From Thermoplasmata archaeon (GTDB lineage Archaea; Thermoplasmatota; E2; UBA202; JdFR-43): 29,003 nt of DNA. The notes below the pieces were generated by a model, which saw only the letters and a program-made list of their open reading frames with translations, had not been told where the DNA came from and searched no databases. Location of the stretch: assembly GCA_021158865.1 (NCBI GenBank), contig JAGGSX010000122.1, forward strand, positions 1 through 29,003, in the 5' to 3' direction. The translations under genes and the position numbers were made by a program. Each line of letters opens with the position of its first letter. Positions within the stretch are counted from its first letter, which is position 1. Below are positions 15,198 to 24,585 of this stretch, in pieces.

Positions 15198-15222
15198 TTA
15201 ACGTTCAAAATATGAACGCTAA
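15198..15222. repeat. Imperfect inverted repeat over the start of the B12-radical SAM gene
   Basis: TTAACGTTCA, a 5-base spacer and TGAACGCTAA form 10-base arms with nine complementary positions. The element covers the predicted transcription start and the ATG at 15212. It could be a repressor operator or a hairpin at the mRNA 5' end. Confidence 0.55.
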
Positions 15223-16522
15223 AAATATGAATAGAAAAATATTGTTAATCCAGCCCAGTAGCGATAGACATTTCAACAAAATTTTCGCAAAGTTATTCTT
15301 AATTCCATCTTTATCATTAGAGCAGGTTGCAGCATGCACCCCTCCCGAATATGAAGTCAAAATAATTGATGAGAGCTATGAGGAAATTGATTGGGATGGC
15401 AATTATAATTTGATTGGCATAACATCTTTTACAAAAGATGCTTTTCGTGCGTATGAAATTGCAGATGAATTTAGGAACTATGGCAAAAAAGTTGTATTAG
15501 GTGGCATACATCCAACTTTGTTGCCAAATGAAGCAAAAAGGCATGCTGATAGCGTTGTTATTGGTGAAGCCGAGGAAAGCTGGCCTACTTTATTGAAAGA
15601 TTTTGAAAAAGGAGAATTGAGACCATTTTATGAATGGAAAAGAAAAGTCCCACCAGAAAAAATCCCTCCAGCAAAAAGATATAATAAATTGATTGCTGGC
15701 GCCGTACAGGCGAGCAGAGGTTGCCCATATAGATGCAATTTTTGCCAGCTTACAGGATTAAAAGATACGATACATAGGAAAAGGCCCATAGAAGATGTTA
15801 TATATGAAATAAAGAATATGGATGAAAGAATATTATGGTTCCAAGATGCTTCTCTCACGATAAATCCAAAGTATACTAAAAAACTATTTAGGAAAATGAT
15901 TGAAGAAAGGTTAAATAAAAAATGGATTGCTTTTGGAAATGCAATTGTTCTTGGGAAAGATGATGAGCTGTTAAAACTGGCAAAAAAATCTGGCTGTATG
16001 GCATGGATGGTTGGGTTTGAAACAGTTTCTAAAAAAGATATAAGAAAAAATAAGGGCATAGATTTTTACAAGGTTGTTGAAAAAGTTGGGAAATATGGAA
16101 TGGGAGTATGGGCTTCATTTATTTTTGGATTTGACGAGGACAAGCCAGAAACATTTGATTACACTTATGATGAAATTTCGTCATGGGGAATTGAATCAGC
16201 TGAATTCAATATCCTTACTCCATTACCAAAGACGCCTCTATTTGAAAAACTGGAGAGAGAGGGAAGAATATTGACAAAGGACTGGAGTAAATATAATTTT
16301 GATAATGTTGTCTTTAAGCCAAAAAATATGACACCAATGGAATTAAAGCATGGCGTGGAGAAAATCTCGAGAAAATTTTATTCAATATCGGCTATCCTTA
16401 AAAGAATAATAAAGGTAAAAAATAAATCCAAAAATCCTCTTTCATTCTTATTCCGCATTTCGACAAATTTTGATTTGAGAATATTCCATAAAATGCGATT
16501 TACTTCGAGTGTGAATAAGTAA
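15212..16522 (+). CDS. B12-binding-domain radical SAM protein
   Basis: This 436-residue protein has an N-terminal Rossmann-like B12-binding-type domain (about 8-135): LLIQPSS, YNLIGITSFT, VVLGGIHPTLLP and VVIGEAEESWP. The radical SAM barrel has C171-x3-C175-x2-C178 in SRGCPYRCNFCQLTG. As in many members, no DxHxxG cobalamin-ligand motif is visible, so any cobalamin would bind base-off without a protein histidine. The C-terminal 100 residues (TPLPKTPLFEKLEREGRI onward) are the usual tail. The family includes methylases and ring-forming enzymes of lipid and cofactor synthesis; the substrate is unknown. The start at 15212 fits the TATA box; an ATG at 15227 is a second choice. The gene ends 41 bases before the giant gene. 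Confidence 0.88.
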   Translation: MNAKNMNRKILLIQPSSDRHFNKIFAKLFLIPSLSLEQVAACTPPEYEVKIIDESYEEIDWDGNYNLIGITSFTKDAFRAYEIADEFRNYGKKVVLGGIHPTLLPNEAKRHADSVVIGEAEESWPTLLKDFEKGELRPFYEWKRKVPPEKIPPAKRYNKLIAGAVQASRGCPYRCNFCQLTGLKDTIHRKRPIEDVIYEIKNMDERILWFQDASLTINPKYTKKLFRKMIEERLNKKWIAFGNAIVLGKDDELLKLAKKSGCMAWMVGFETVSKKDIRKNKGIDFYKVVEKVGKYGMGVWASFIFGFDEDKPETFDYTYDEISSWGIESAEFNILTPLPKTPLFEKLEREGRILTKDWSKYNFDNVVFKPKNMTPMELKHGVEKISRKFYSISAILKRIIKVKNKSKNPLSFLFRISTNFDLRIFHKMRFTSSVNK

Positions 16523-16534
16523 AATATATATATA
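16522..16534 (+). promoter_or_regulatory. Probable TATA box of the giant secreted-protein gene
   Basis: AAATATATATATA starts at the TAA of the upstream gene. Its centre is about 36 bases before the ATG at 16564, so transcription would start near 16553 and leave a short leader that just includes the GGAGG ribosome binding site. Confidence 0.5.
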
Positions 16535-16552
16535 CGAAATTATTTAATTTTT

Positions 16553-16557
16553 GGAGG
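16553..16557 (+). promoter_or_regulatory. Shine-Dalgarno site of the giant gene
   Basis: GGAGG lies six bases before the ATG at 16564 and fixes this start over later in-frame ATGs. It contrasts with the other first-in-operon genes here, which lack such a site. Confidence 0.7.
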
Positions 16558-16563
16558 CATAAA

Positions 16564-19500
16564 ATGAAAAAGGAAGGAAAAAGAATTTTTATGCTGAGGA
16601 AGGGCTGGAATAAAATAGTTGTAATGGCAATTGTTGTAATGTTTATTGGAAGTGGAATGGCTACCATTGTGATAGCTGATGGAAATGCAAACAATGAAAA
16701 AGAGATTAAAAAAAATACAGAGAAAGACCATTCCTTAAATATAGTTACAAAAAGTTATGGTGGATGGCATCCTGAGACCACTAAAACTTGGTGGGCCGAA
16801 AATTATTCTTGGACATATGATCCGGATGGTGATGATGAATGGTATCATTATTCATCGTCTCCTTCAGGTCATGGTATGCATTGTGATGATTATTGGGATG
16901 TTTCTGATATGGATTATATTTATTATTATGTACATACAAATGAAGGAGTTAAACCGGGAAGTCTCAAAATAGGTGCTTATTTTGATGCAGATACTGTTCC
17001 TTGGAATGGAGGACCAGATCTATGGGCATATAATTATAACACAGAAAAATGGGTTAGAATAAAACAATCTATGGGCAGTCCTGATGGATATGTTTGGAAA
17101 TGGTATTCGGTAAGCAACGATTATTTAAATCCTATTGATCCAGGCGGTGTATATTTTTGTATAGTAAATGCAGCCGGTTGTCACACTATGCTAGATCTGG
17201 TGGGTTTAAAATTTATAGCGCCAGATGAAGAAATTTATAATGCTACTTATACTACTCGAGATGATAATAATGATGGCTATGATGATGGAGTAGATATTGC
17301 AATAGATGCAGATGTTGGCGATCCAAATGATGGGACCACAGTAGACGTTACTGCTGTTGGTAAACTTCTTGACCCAATCGGTTCTGTGATAGATACAGAT
17401 TCAGCGACTTGGACAATTACTGACTGGCAAACAGAATACGGTTATCTTACCCTTTCTGCATTAGGCGGAATTAATGGAGATTATACCATGCAAGTTACTC
17501 TTTATGATGAATATGGTAATAACGAAAGTTACGCATATGGAAGCGTTACTTTATATCCTGAGGGTGTAAATCAACCTCCTGTTGCTGATGCTGGTGGACC
17601 ATATAGTGGTAACGCCGGTGAAAGCATAAGCTTTGATGCATCTGGAAGTTATGATCCTGATGGAAGTATCACTGGCTATAGATGGGATTGGACAAATGAT
17701 GGAAGCTGGGATACTGGTTGGTTAAGCTCGCCATACGCTTCTCATACATATCCCACAGAAGGAACATATACAGTGAAAGTTCAAGTAGAAGATGATGATG
17801 GAGCTACAGATACAGATACTGCAAGCGTGAGTGTTGGAACAGGTATTCAATCTCCATCTGTAAGAACTGATCCCGCAAGTAATGTAGGGGCTGCATCCGC
17901 TACACTCAATGGTTATTTGATAAATGATGGAGGGGAATCTTGTCAGATAAGATTTAGAATAAGGGAAAGCGGGGGCTCTTGGTGGTATGTTTCAGGATGG
18001 CACGGCTCTTATACCTCAGGAATGGCATTTTCTGAGCAGGTTAATGGTTTAGACGAAGGAGTCATCTATGAATTTCAAGCAGGAGCAAAAAATAGTGCAG
18101 GAGAAGATTGGGGGTCTATAAAACAGTTTACAACTGCTCAACCTCCATCAATAATTAGTGTAGAGAGTTATTATGCAGATGGCTCTTCAGTTTCTGGAGA
18201 AAATGGTTTACTGTTAGCTGGGTTAGATTTGGAGAATACATATACTGCCATTATAGGAGGAGGGGGTGCTAATTGGGTGCGTTTTGACTTTGGAACTTTA
18301 AGTTATAATGATTCCAATCCATCAGATGGATGGTCTGCTGATTTTAATATGGAAGACATTGGAGATTCCAGCTGGTCTTTAACTGTCACTGCAGGAAATC
18401 AGTATGGAACAGATAGTGAAACATATTACCCAAGAATTATAATGATGCCAGATTGGCTTTCCTTATTTGTAGAATATACTCAAACGTGGAGTTATAAAGA
18501 TTATATCTCTTTTTCAGTTAGTGAAAATTATGTTCCTGGAGAAGGAATATATTTTACATTAGAAGCATCTGTAGATTTTTCAACTGGTTCCCCAGAGAAT
18601 GAAAATCAATCTCCAGTCAATGCAGATGTTCCAGGTGGTGTTCCAGTAAAGGATGTTGGTGGAGAATATGGATATTCTGGAGGAGTTGGTAGTTCAGTTA
18701 GTGTATGTTCAGATGGCACTATAGAGGTTAGTGGAGAATTTCATGCAGGAGTTAAGGCAAAGTCAGTTGGGGGAAGTATTGGTGCAACACTTACAGGGCA
18801 ACTTGTGTTTGATTATTCTTCCAATACAATTATATGGAATGGAATGTGGATTACTATAAATGGAGAAGTAACTATACCTGTATTTATGATTCCTTTGGAT
18901 ATATGTGGAATTGGGGTTGAAGCAGGAGTGTCTATAACTCCTTTTGTGGATATCACTTTTGAATTGGAGCCCACAGGAGATCCAAATGATGGAATAGTTC
19001 CATGTTTAGGCATAAAAATAAGGGATAATGGAGGGATAACAGGCGATGTTGGATGCATAGTCAGAGCATATGCAGAGGGAGATTTTGCTGTTGCAGATTT
19101 TTATACTGAGGCAGGAGGTTCTGGCACTCTTAGTTTTCAAACTCCTCCTAATCCAACATATTTTAAGGATTTTGTTCTTGCTTGCTGGATAGGAGGAAAG
19201 TTAAGGGTTGGTTTCTGGACACTTGAAGGATGGTATAGATACGAATGGAAATGGAGTGATTATAATCTTCAGATATATAATGCTACTTATAATGAAACTG
19301 GGTGGCATCCTTTAAATACTTCTTATCTAAATCAAAATCCATATGCCAATCTTCCTTGGACGGGTGGAAGTTTTTATAATGGAACCTTAGTAGAAAATGC
19401 ATTTCCTTACGCAAATCCAAGCATCGCTTATAATCCAAACTCAGCTCGTGGAAACGAAGCAATGGTAGTTTTTGCACATGATAACTCACAAAATAGAGGA

Positions 19501-22500
19501 GATCCACTTCAACAGATGGAATTGTTGTGGGGGATTTGGAACGAAAATACCGGGTTGGTTGAGATAAGCACAATTCCTTCAACTCATGATGATGGAAAAC
19601 TTCAGATAGACCCTCAAATTGCATATGATGCAAATGGTAATGTTGTTTGCGTTTTTATTCAAACAGACGACTCTGTTTCAATTAATACTTCTGTAGCAGA
19701 TGCATTTAATGCAACAGAAATAGCATACTGTGTGTATGACAAGGATAGTGGTGAGTGGGGGAACATAATTCAATTAACTAATAATACTAAAATGGATGTG
19801 ATGCCAAAATTATGCTCAAATAGTAATGGAGATATAATGCTCGTATGGGTTTCAGATGCTGATGCAAACTATAAGACTATAGATGACAGAACTTTTTATG
19901 CATCATTTTGGAATGGAAATGGATGGTCAGATCCGGTTATAATTTTACAAAATTATCCGGTTATATCAGGACCAAGTATAGCGATTTATAACAACAGCGA
20001 GGCAATATGTACATTTAGTAGCCCTGTTGGGAATAAAGAAAAAATATTTTATGTAAGAATGCATAATGGTGTTTGGGGAGATGTTACACAATTTACATAT
20101 GACGCCTTTTTCAATGAGACATCACCATCTGCAGTTTATGGAAATGACGGAACTCCATATATCGTATGGTTAAAACACAAATATTACCAAGAAAATATCA
20201 ATGCCACAATTTATGATGGGCATCTTTATTATCGTCCAGTTGGTTCAACAAGAGCAGGAACTGTTCTCCTTACAAACGGAAGTATTTATGATCCAATAGC
20301 AATTCCCTCTCAACCTAGTGGGAGAGGAGATATAGATTTTGCGGTAGGATGGAAGAGCGGCCCAGAATCTAATATTTTATTATATACAGAAGTAAGTGTA
20401 GGAAGTAGAACTGATTCCAGTAACGTTGTGTATTCGTCTAATAAAAAGTTATCTGAAGTTAAATGGTGTTTTATGCCCAGTGGTGTTGCAGTTGTTACCA
20501 CAGAAAGAGAAAATTTAACAAATGGAGGAATAGACTGTAATTTAACTTTTATCTATAGAAATTTGGCAGGAAATTCTCCGCCCAATACGCCAAGTAATCC
20601 CTCTCCAAGTGACGGAGAAGTAGCTGTTAATCTTAGCACTACCTTAAGTTGGATGGGTGGAGACCCTGACGGAGATATTGTAACCTATGATGTTTATTTA
20701 GAGGCAAATAATCCAGATCCTCAAATTTTAATTTCAAGTGATCAACAAAATACAAGCTATCATATTAGTGATTTAAATCCCGCGACTACATATTACTGGA
20801 AGATTGTTGCTACAGATAATCATAGCCATTCTACAGAAGGGCCAATTTGGAGTTTTACAACTGAAGAAATGGGAATAGAATTTATACCTCCGATTTTTGA
20901 GGGATTTGAAGATGGGATAATGCCCCCAGATAATTGGACAGTATATAATAACAATACCGATCATCCATGGACAATTGTTGATGCAGCAACATACCCCGAA
21001 TATGTGCATAATGGAGATTATGCAGCATGGATCAACTACGACATCTATAATTCATCAGATAATTGGCTTTATACTCCATACATTAATTTAACTGGCTTTA
21101 CAAATATGAACCTCAGTTTCTGGGCGATAACAGATACAAATTGGCCAAGTGCAACAATGAAACTCCATGTAATTGGAGATGGTTTTGATGATGTTATATG
21201 GGATTTAATCGCTGATGAAAACTGGCCAACTTTTGAATACCGACAAAAAACATTGAGACTAGATTCATATTGTGGACAGCTCATCAAGCTGGCTTGGCAG
21301 TATGTTGGGATAGATGGAGAAAGCTTTGGTTTAGATGACATATGGATAACTGGTGCAACTCTACCAGAGCCACCTGCGATACCGTCTCAACCCAGTGGAC
21401 CAACTTGTGGTGAACCGGGTGTCTCCTATCAGTATCAAACATCTACTACAGATCCAGATGGCGATGGCATATTTTACAAATTTGACTGGGATGACAACAC
21501 TGATGACGGATGGCTTGGTCCATATTCATCTGGAGAAACCGTGACAGCATCTCATTCATGGAATCAACCTGGTTTATATTATGTAAGGGTGAAGGCAAAG
21601 GATGAAAATGGTTTGGAGAGCGATTGGTCAGAACCATTGCCAGTAGAAATTGGCACAGTTCTTCTTTCAACAAGCTTTGAGGATGAATGGGTTGATGAGG
21701 ATCCGGATGGAGATGGATATCTGGTACCAGCAACTGGCTGGGATGTAGACGGAGAATGTAATAGCAATCAGTCGGGCTGGCCAAATCTCACCCATTATTG
21801 GAGCCAATATGATAACTCTGATTATCCACTTGCTAAATCTGGAAATTATTGCGCTGGATTGTGGTGGAGCGATGGAAACGGTGGAGATACATATCAGAAT
21901 GAATGGCTAATAACACCCGCTATAGATTGTAGCAACTATGAAGATGTTTATTTATCTTTTTATGGCATTTGGTACTGGGACACCTCTACTAAGGGCAAGG
22001 TAAGCGAAGGAAAGAATAGCATTTTTGGCAATCTTAGGAATAAGGGTGGTAATCATAATTATGTGAAGATATCCACAGATAATGGTAACACATGGACAAC
22101 ATTGGCGGATCTCCTCAATGATCCAGAATATGAACAGGGAATAGGCGGACCAGCTGGATACGGCTGGTGCTGGAATGAGTATAAAGTAATTTTGAATCTC
22201 TCTAGCTATGCAGATGGTGAATCGTGCGTGAAAATAGCTTGGCAAGCCGTTAATGACTCTGGCGGCACTTTACCAGCTATATTCATGATTGATGATGTGG
22301 CGATAGCGGGAATTTTTAGTCCTTCGGGACAACCACAACTTTCATATTCTCCAACATCTCATGATTTTGGAAATGTTCAAGAAGGGAAAATATATCAAAC
22401 AACATTTGAGATATGGAATAGCGGAACAGGAACACTCACATGGAGTCTGACTGATAGTTATTCATGGCTTACTTATAGCCCAACATCCGGCTCATCAACT

Positions 22501-24585
22501 GGAGAACATGATACAGTAACAGTAACTATTGACACCACTGGATTATCCCCCGGTTCATATAGTGGAAGTATTAGTATATCATCAAATGGAGGAGATGGAA
22601 CATTTACAGTAACATTTACCATACCCAGTAGCATATGGTCTGCTTCTACAACGGCTGAGGAAACAGGTGGATCAGGTGAAACATTTATATTTGGAGAAAG
22701 TGGTAGTGCTACTGATGGAAATGATGGTCCACCTTTAGATATTCAACATGCTCCATATCCTCCACCAGATTTAGTAATCTACTCAATGATGGATGGCACT
22801 AAATATGCTGTCGACACAAAATACGGACCAGATACCAGCAAGATATGGGATGTATACGTAGAATGGAAAGGCTCTGGTTCTACAACAGTTACACTAACAT
22901 GGGATGTTTCACAGATACCATCTGATGAATATGCCTCTGTGATTTTATATGACGTAGAGAGCGGAACATCTACCAATATGAGAAGTGAAAGTAGCTATGG
23001 TTTCACAATCAATTCTGATGAAACACATCATTTCAAAATTATATGCAGCAATAAAATGTATATTACTACTTTAACAAAGAAAGCGGGTGCATCATATGGT
23101 TGGAATTTATTTGGATTACCATTCAATCAATCGATAAATTTAGGCGATTTAGAATTCAATTATCAAGGAACAAGTTATACTTTCTATGAAGCTTCTTCAC
23201 AGGGATTAATCTATGGAGTAATATATGATTTCGATAGAGAAAGTCAGCAATACACATTTTTATATCAAAATACAGATACTATTAATCCAGGTTATGGATA
23301 CTGGATAAAAGTATTTGTTCAGGATATTGAGTTATGGTATCTTCCTTCGGGCACCATGAATAGAGAAAATAATACTCCTCGGTGGTCATCATGGACAGCT
23401 AATATCTCAGCTTTTGAAACAGGTGGATCAGGTGAAACATTTATATTTGGAGAAAGTGGTAGTGCTACTGATGGAAATGATGGTCCACCTTTAGATATTC
23501 AACATGCTCCATATCCTCCACCAGATTTAGTAATCTACTCAATGATGGATGGCACTAAATATGCTGTCGACACAAAATACGGACCAGATACCAGCAAGAT
23601 ATGGGATGTATACGTAGAATGGAAAGGCTCTGGTTCTACAACAGTTACACTAACATGGGATGTTTCACAGATACCATCTGATGAATATGCCTCTGTGATT
23701 TTATATGATGATGCAACTGGTGCTTCAGTAAATATGCGAAATGGGGTTAGTTATTCTTACTCATGTAGTGCAGGTGAATCTCGTGAATTTTATATAATGT
23801 GTTTACCGCCGACTACTGACTACATTCTCATCACATATAGACCTGGAGGCATTGAGATACCAAATCAAAGCATTTCTACAAACTTTGGCATAGATGCCTA
23901 TGCATCTGCCTATAATAACACATTTGGATATATTGGTCCAGTATCTGTGAACTGGAGCATTTTGAATTATGGCTCAAATGCTACAATAAATGCAACCCAA
24001 GGAAAATGCATTGAATTTAATTCTGGCAATAAAAATGGCATAGCAACATTAATAGCAGAATATAATGGATTAAATGACAGCATTGTTTTCAACATAAATT
24101 CAAGCATGTTTTCATTTATGTTACATCAAGGATGGAATTTTGTTACATTGCCTTGCGAGAATAACTATACTGCTTCTTCGTTATATAACAGCATACAAGG
24201 ATGCAATCTCATATTGAAATGGAATAACAGCAAAAATGATTTTGATGTTTATGTGCCTGGCTCACCGAACAATTTTGCTATTGAAAATGGCATAGGCTAT
24301 TTCATTTCTGTAGACTATGATACAATATTCTCCTTGCTATGTAATCCAATTCAAAGCGTTAACATAACCTTGCTGGTGGGATGGAATAGCCTTGGATGGT
24401 TTAAAGAAGAGCAAACAAATGCAAGCGATATATACAATAACATAGCAGGATGCAACATTGTGCTGAGATGGAATAACAGCAGGGACGACTTTGATGTTTA
24501 TGTTCCTGGAGCTCCTGACTTCGTTATTGAGCAAGGCAATGGATTCTTTGTTTCAGTGAGCCAGCAAAGTCAGTGGCATGGATAG
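16564..24585 (+). CDS. Giant modular secreted/surface protein (PKD, FN3, jelly-roll-type and repeat modules)
   Basis: This 2,673-residue protein has a signal peptide (about 15-38, ending VIADG) and many small beta domains. Approximate order: unknown N-terminal domain 50-230; PKD 336-424 (PPVADAGGPYSG, FDASGSYDPDG); FN3-like 433-526; unassigned beta-rich region 527-940; a region with repeated PSIAY/PQIAYD/GDIMLVWVSD-type strands, probably a propeller, 945-1335; FN3 1337-1435. Two 'choice-of-anchor J'-like domains (1445-1596, 1700-1919) flank a PKD-like domain (1600-1698). An ASH/BACON-like domain is at 1923-2023, a repeated domain at 2033-2130 and 2285-2382, an Ig-like domain about 2423-2513, and two terminal GWN/WNNS/DFDVYVPG modules 2519-2673. 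No C-terminal membrane anchor is seen. Numerous NxS/T sequons suggest glycosylation. A role in adhesion, cell surface or substrate binding is likely; no catalytic site was recognised. Confidence 0.9.
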   Translation: MKKEGKRIFMLRKGWNKIVVMAIVVMFIGSGMATIVIADGNANNEKEIKKNTEKDHSLNIVTKSYGGWHPETTKTWWAENYSWTYDPDGDDEWYHYSSSPSGHGMHCDDYWDVSDMDYIYYYVHTNEGVKPGSLKIGAYFDADTVPWNGGPDLWAYNYNTEKWVRIKQSMGSPDGYVWKWYSVSNDYLNPIDPGGVYFCIVNAAGCHTMLDLVGLKFIAPDEEIYNATYTTRDDNNDGYDDGVDIAIDADVGDPNDGTTVDVTAVGKLLDPIGSVIDTDSATWTITDWQTEYGYLTLSALGGINGDYTMQVTLYDEYGNNESYAYGSVTLYPEGVNQPPVADAGGPYSGNAGESISFDASGSYDPDGSITGYRWDWTNDGSWDTGWLSSPYASHTYPTEGTYTVKVQVEDDDGATDTDTASVSVGTGIQSPSVRTDPASNVGAASATLNGYLINDGGESCQIRFRIRESGGSWWYVSGWHGSYTSGMAFSEQVNGLDEGVIYEFQAGAKNSAGEDWGSIKQFTTAQPPSIISVESYYADGSSVSGENGLLLAGLDLENTYTAIIGGGGANWVRFDFGTLSYNDSNPSDGWSADFNMEDIGDSSWSLTVTAGNQYGTDSETYYPRIIMMPDWLSLFVEYTQTWSYKDYISFSVSENYVPGEGIYFTLEASVDFSTGSPENENQSPVNADVPGGVPVKDVGGEYGYSGGVGSSVSVCSDGTIEVSGEFHAGVKAKSVGGSIGATLTGQLVFDYSSNTIIWNGMWITINGEVTIPVFMIPLDICGIGVEAGVSITPFVDITFELEPTGDPNDGIVPCLGIKIRDNGGITGDVGCIVRAYAEGDFAVADFYTEAGGSGTLSFQTPPNPTYFKDFVLACWIGGKLRVGFWTLEGWYRYEWKWSDYNLQIYNATYNETGWHPLNTSYLNQNPYANLPWTGGSFYNGTLVENAFPYANPSIAYNPNSARGNEAMVVFAHDNSQNRGDPLQQMELLWGIWNENTGLVEISTIPSTHDDGKLQIDPQIAYDANGNVVCVFIQTDDSVSINTSVADAFNATEIAYCVYDKDSGEWGNIIQLTNNTKMDVMPKLCSNSNGDIMLVWVSDADANYKTIDDRTFYASFWNGNGWSDPVIILQNYPVISGPSIAIYNNSEAICTFSSPVGNKEKIFYVRMHNGVWGDVTQFTYDAFFNETSPSAVYGNDGTPYIVWLKHKYYQENINATIYDGHLYYRPVGSTRAGTVLLTNGSIYDPIAIPSQPSGRGDIDFAVGWKSGPESNILLYTEVSVGSRTDSSNVVYSSNKKLSEVKWCFMPSGVAVVTTERENLTNGGIDCNLTFIYRNLAGNSPPNTPSNPSPSDGEVAVNLSTTLSWMGGDPDGDIVTYDVYLEANNPDPQILISSDQQNTSYHISDLNPATTYYWKIVATDNHSHSTEGPIWSFTTEEMGIEFIPPIFEGFEDGIMPPDNWTVYNNNTDHPWTIVDAATYPEYVHNGDYAAWINYDIYNSSDNWLYTPYINLTGFTNMNLSFWAITDTNWPSATMKLHVIGDGFDDVIWDLIADENWPTFEYRQKTLRLDSYCGQLIKLAWQYVGIDGESFGLDDIWITGATLPEPPAIPSQPSGPTCGEPGVSYQYQTSTTDPDGDGIFYKFDWDDNTDDGWLGPYSSGETVTASHSWNQPGLYYVRVKAKDENGLESDWSEPLPVEIGTVLLSTSFEDEWVDEDPDGDGYLVPATGWDVDGECNSNQSGWPNLTHYWSQYDNSDYPLAKSGNYCAGLWWSDGNGGDTYQNEWLITPAIDCSNYEDVYLSFYGIWYWDTSTKGKVSEGKNSIFGNLRNKGGNHNYVKISTDNGNTWTTLADLLNDPEYEQGIGGPAGYGWCWNEYKVILNLSSYADGESCVKIAWQAVNDSGGTLPAIFMIDDVAIAGIFSPSGQPQLSYSPTSHDFGNVQEGKIYQTTFEIWNSGTGTLTWSLTDSYSWLTYSPTSGSSTGEHDTVTVTIDTTGLSPGSYSGSISISSNGGDGTFTVTFTIPSSIWSASTTAEETGGSGETFIFGESGSATDGNDGPPLDIQHAPYPPPDLVIYSMMDGTKYAVDTKYGPDTSKIWDVYVEWKGSGSTTVTLTWDVSQIPSDEYASVILYDVESGTSTNMRSESSYGFTINSDETHHFKIICSNKMYITTLTKKAGASYGWNLFGLPFNQSINLGDLEFNYQGTSYTFYEASSQGLIYGVIYDFDRESQQYTFLYQNTDTINPGYGYWIKVFVQDIELWYLPSGTMNRENNTPRWSSWTANISAFETGGSGETFIFGESGSATDGNDGPPLDIQHAPYPPPDLVIYSMMDGTKYAVDTKYGPDTSKIWDVYVEWKGSGSTTVTLTWDVSQIPSDEYASVILYDDATGASVNMRNGVSYSYSCSAGESREFYIMCLPPTTDYILITYRPGGIEIPNQSISTNFGIDAYASAYNNTFGYIGPVSVNWSILNYGSNATINATQGKCIEFNSGNKNGIATLIAEYNGLNDSIVFNINSSMFSFMLHQGWNFVTLPCENNYTASSLYNSIQGCNLILKWNNSKNDFDVYVPGSPNNFAIENGIGYFISVDYDTIFSLLCNPIQSVNITLLVGWNSLGWFKEEQTNASDIYNNIAGCNIVLRWNNSRDDFDVYVPGAPDFVIEQGNGFFVSVSQQSQWHG
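22660..22952 (+). repeat. Perfect 293-bp direct repeat, copy 1 (inside the giant gene)
   Basis: Every base I compared matches copy 2 at 23416-23708. The offset is 756 bp (252 codons), so the repeat is in frame. It encodes about 97 identical residues, including TGGSGETFIFGESGS and VEWKGSGSTTVTLTWDVSQ. Confidence 0.95.
23416..23708 (+). repeat. Perfect 293-bp direct repeat, copy 2 (inside the giant gene)
   Basis: This is the second copy of 22660-22952. The flanks diverge immediately on both sides: DVESGTSTN follows copy 1 and DDATGASVN follows copy 2. The surrounding domains are thus older duplicates, while the core has been made identical recently. Confidence 0.95.
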
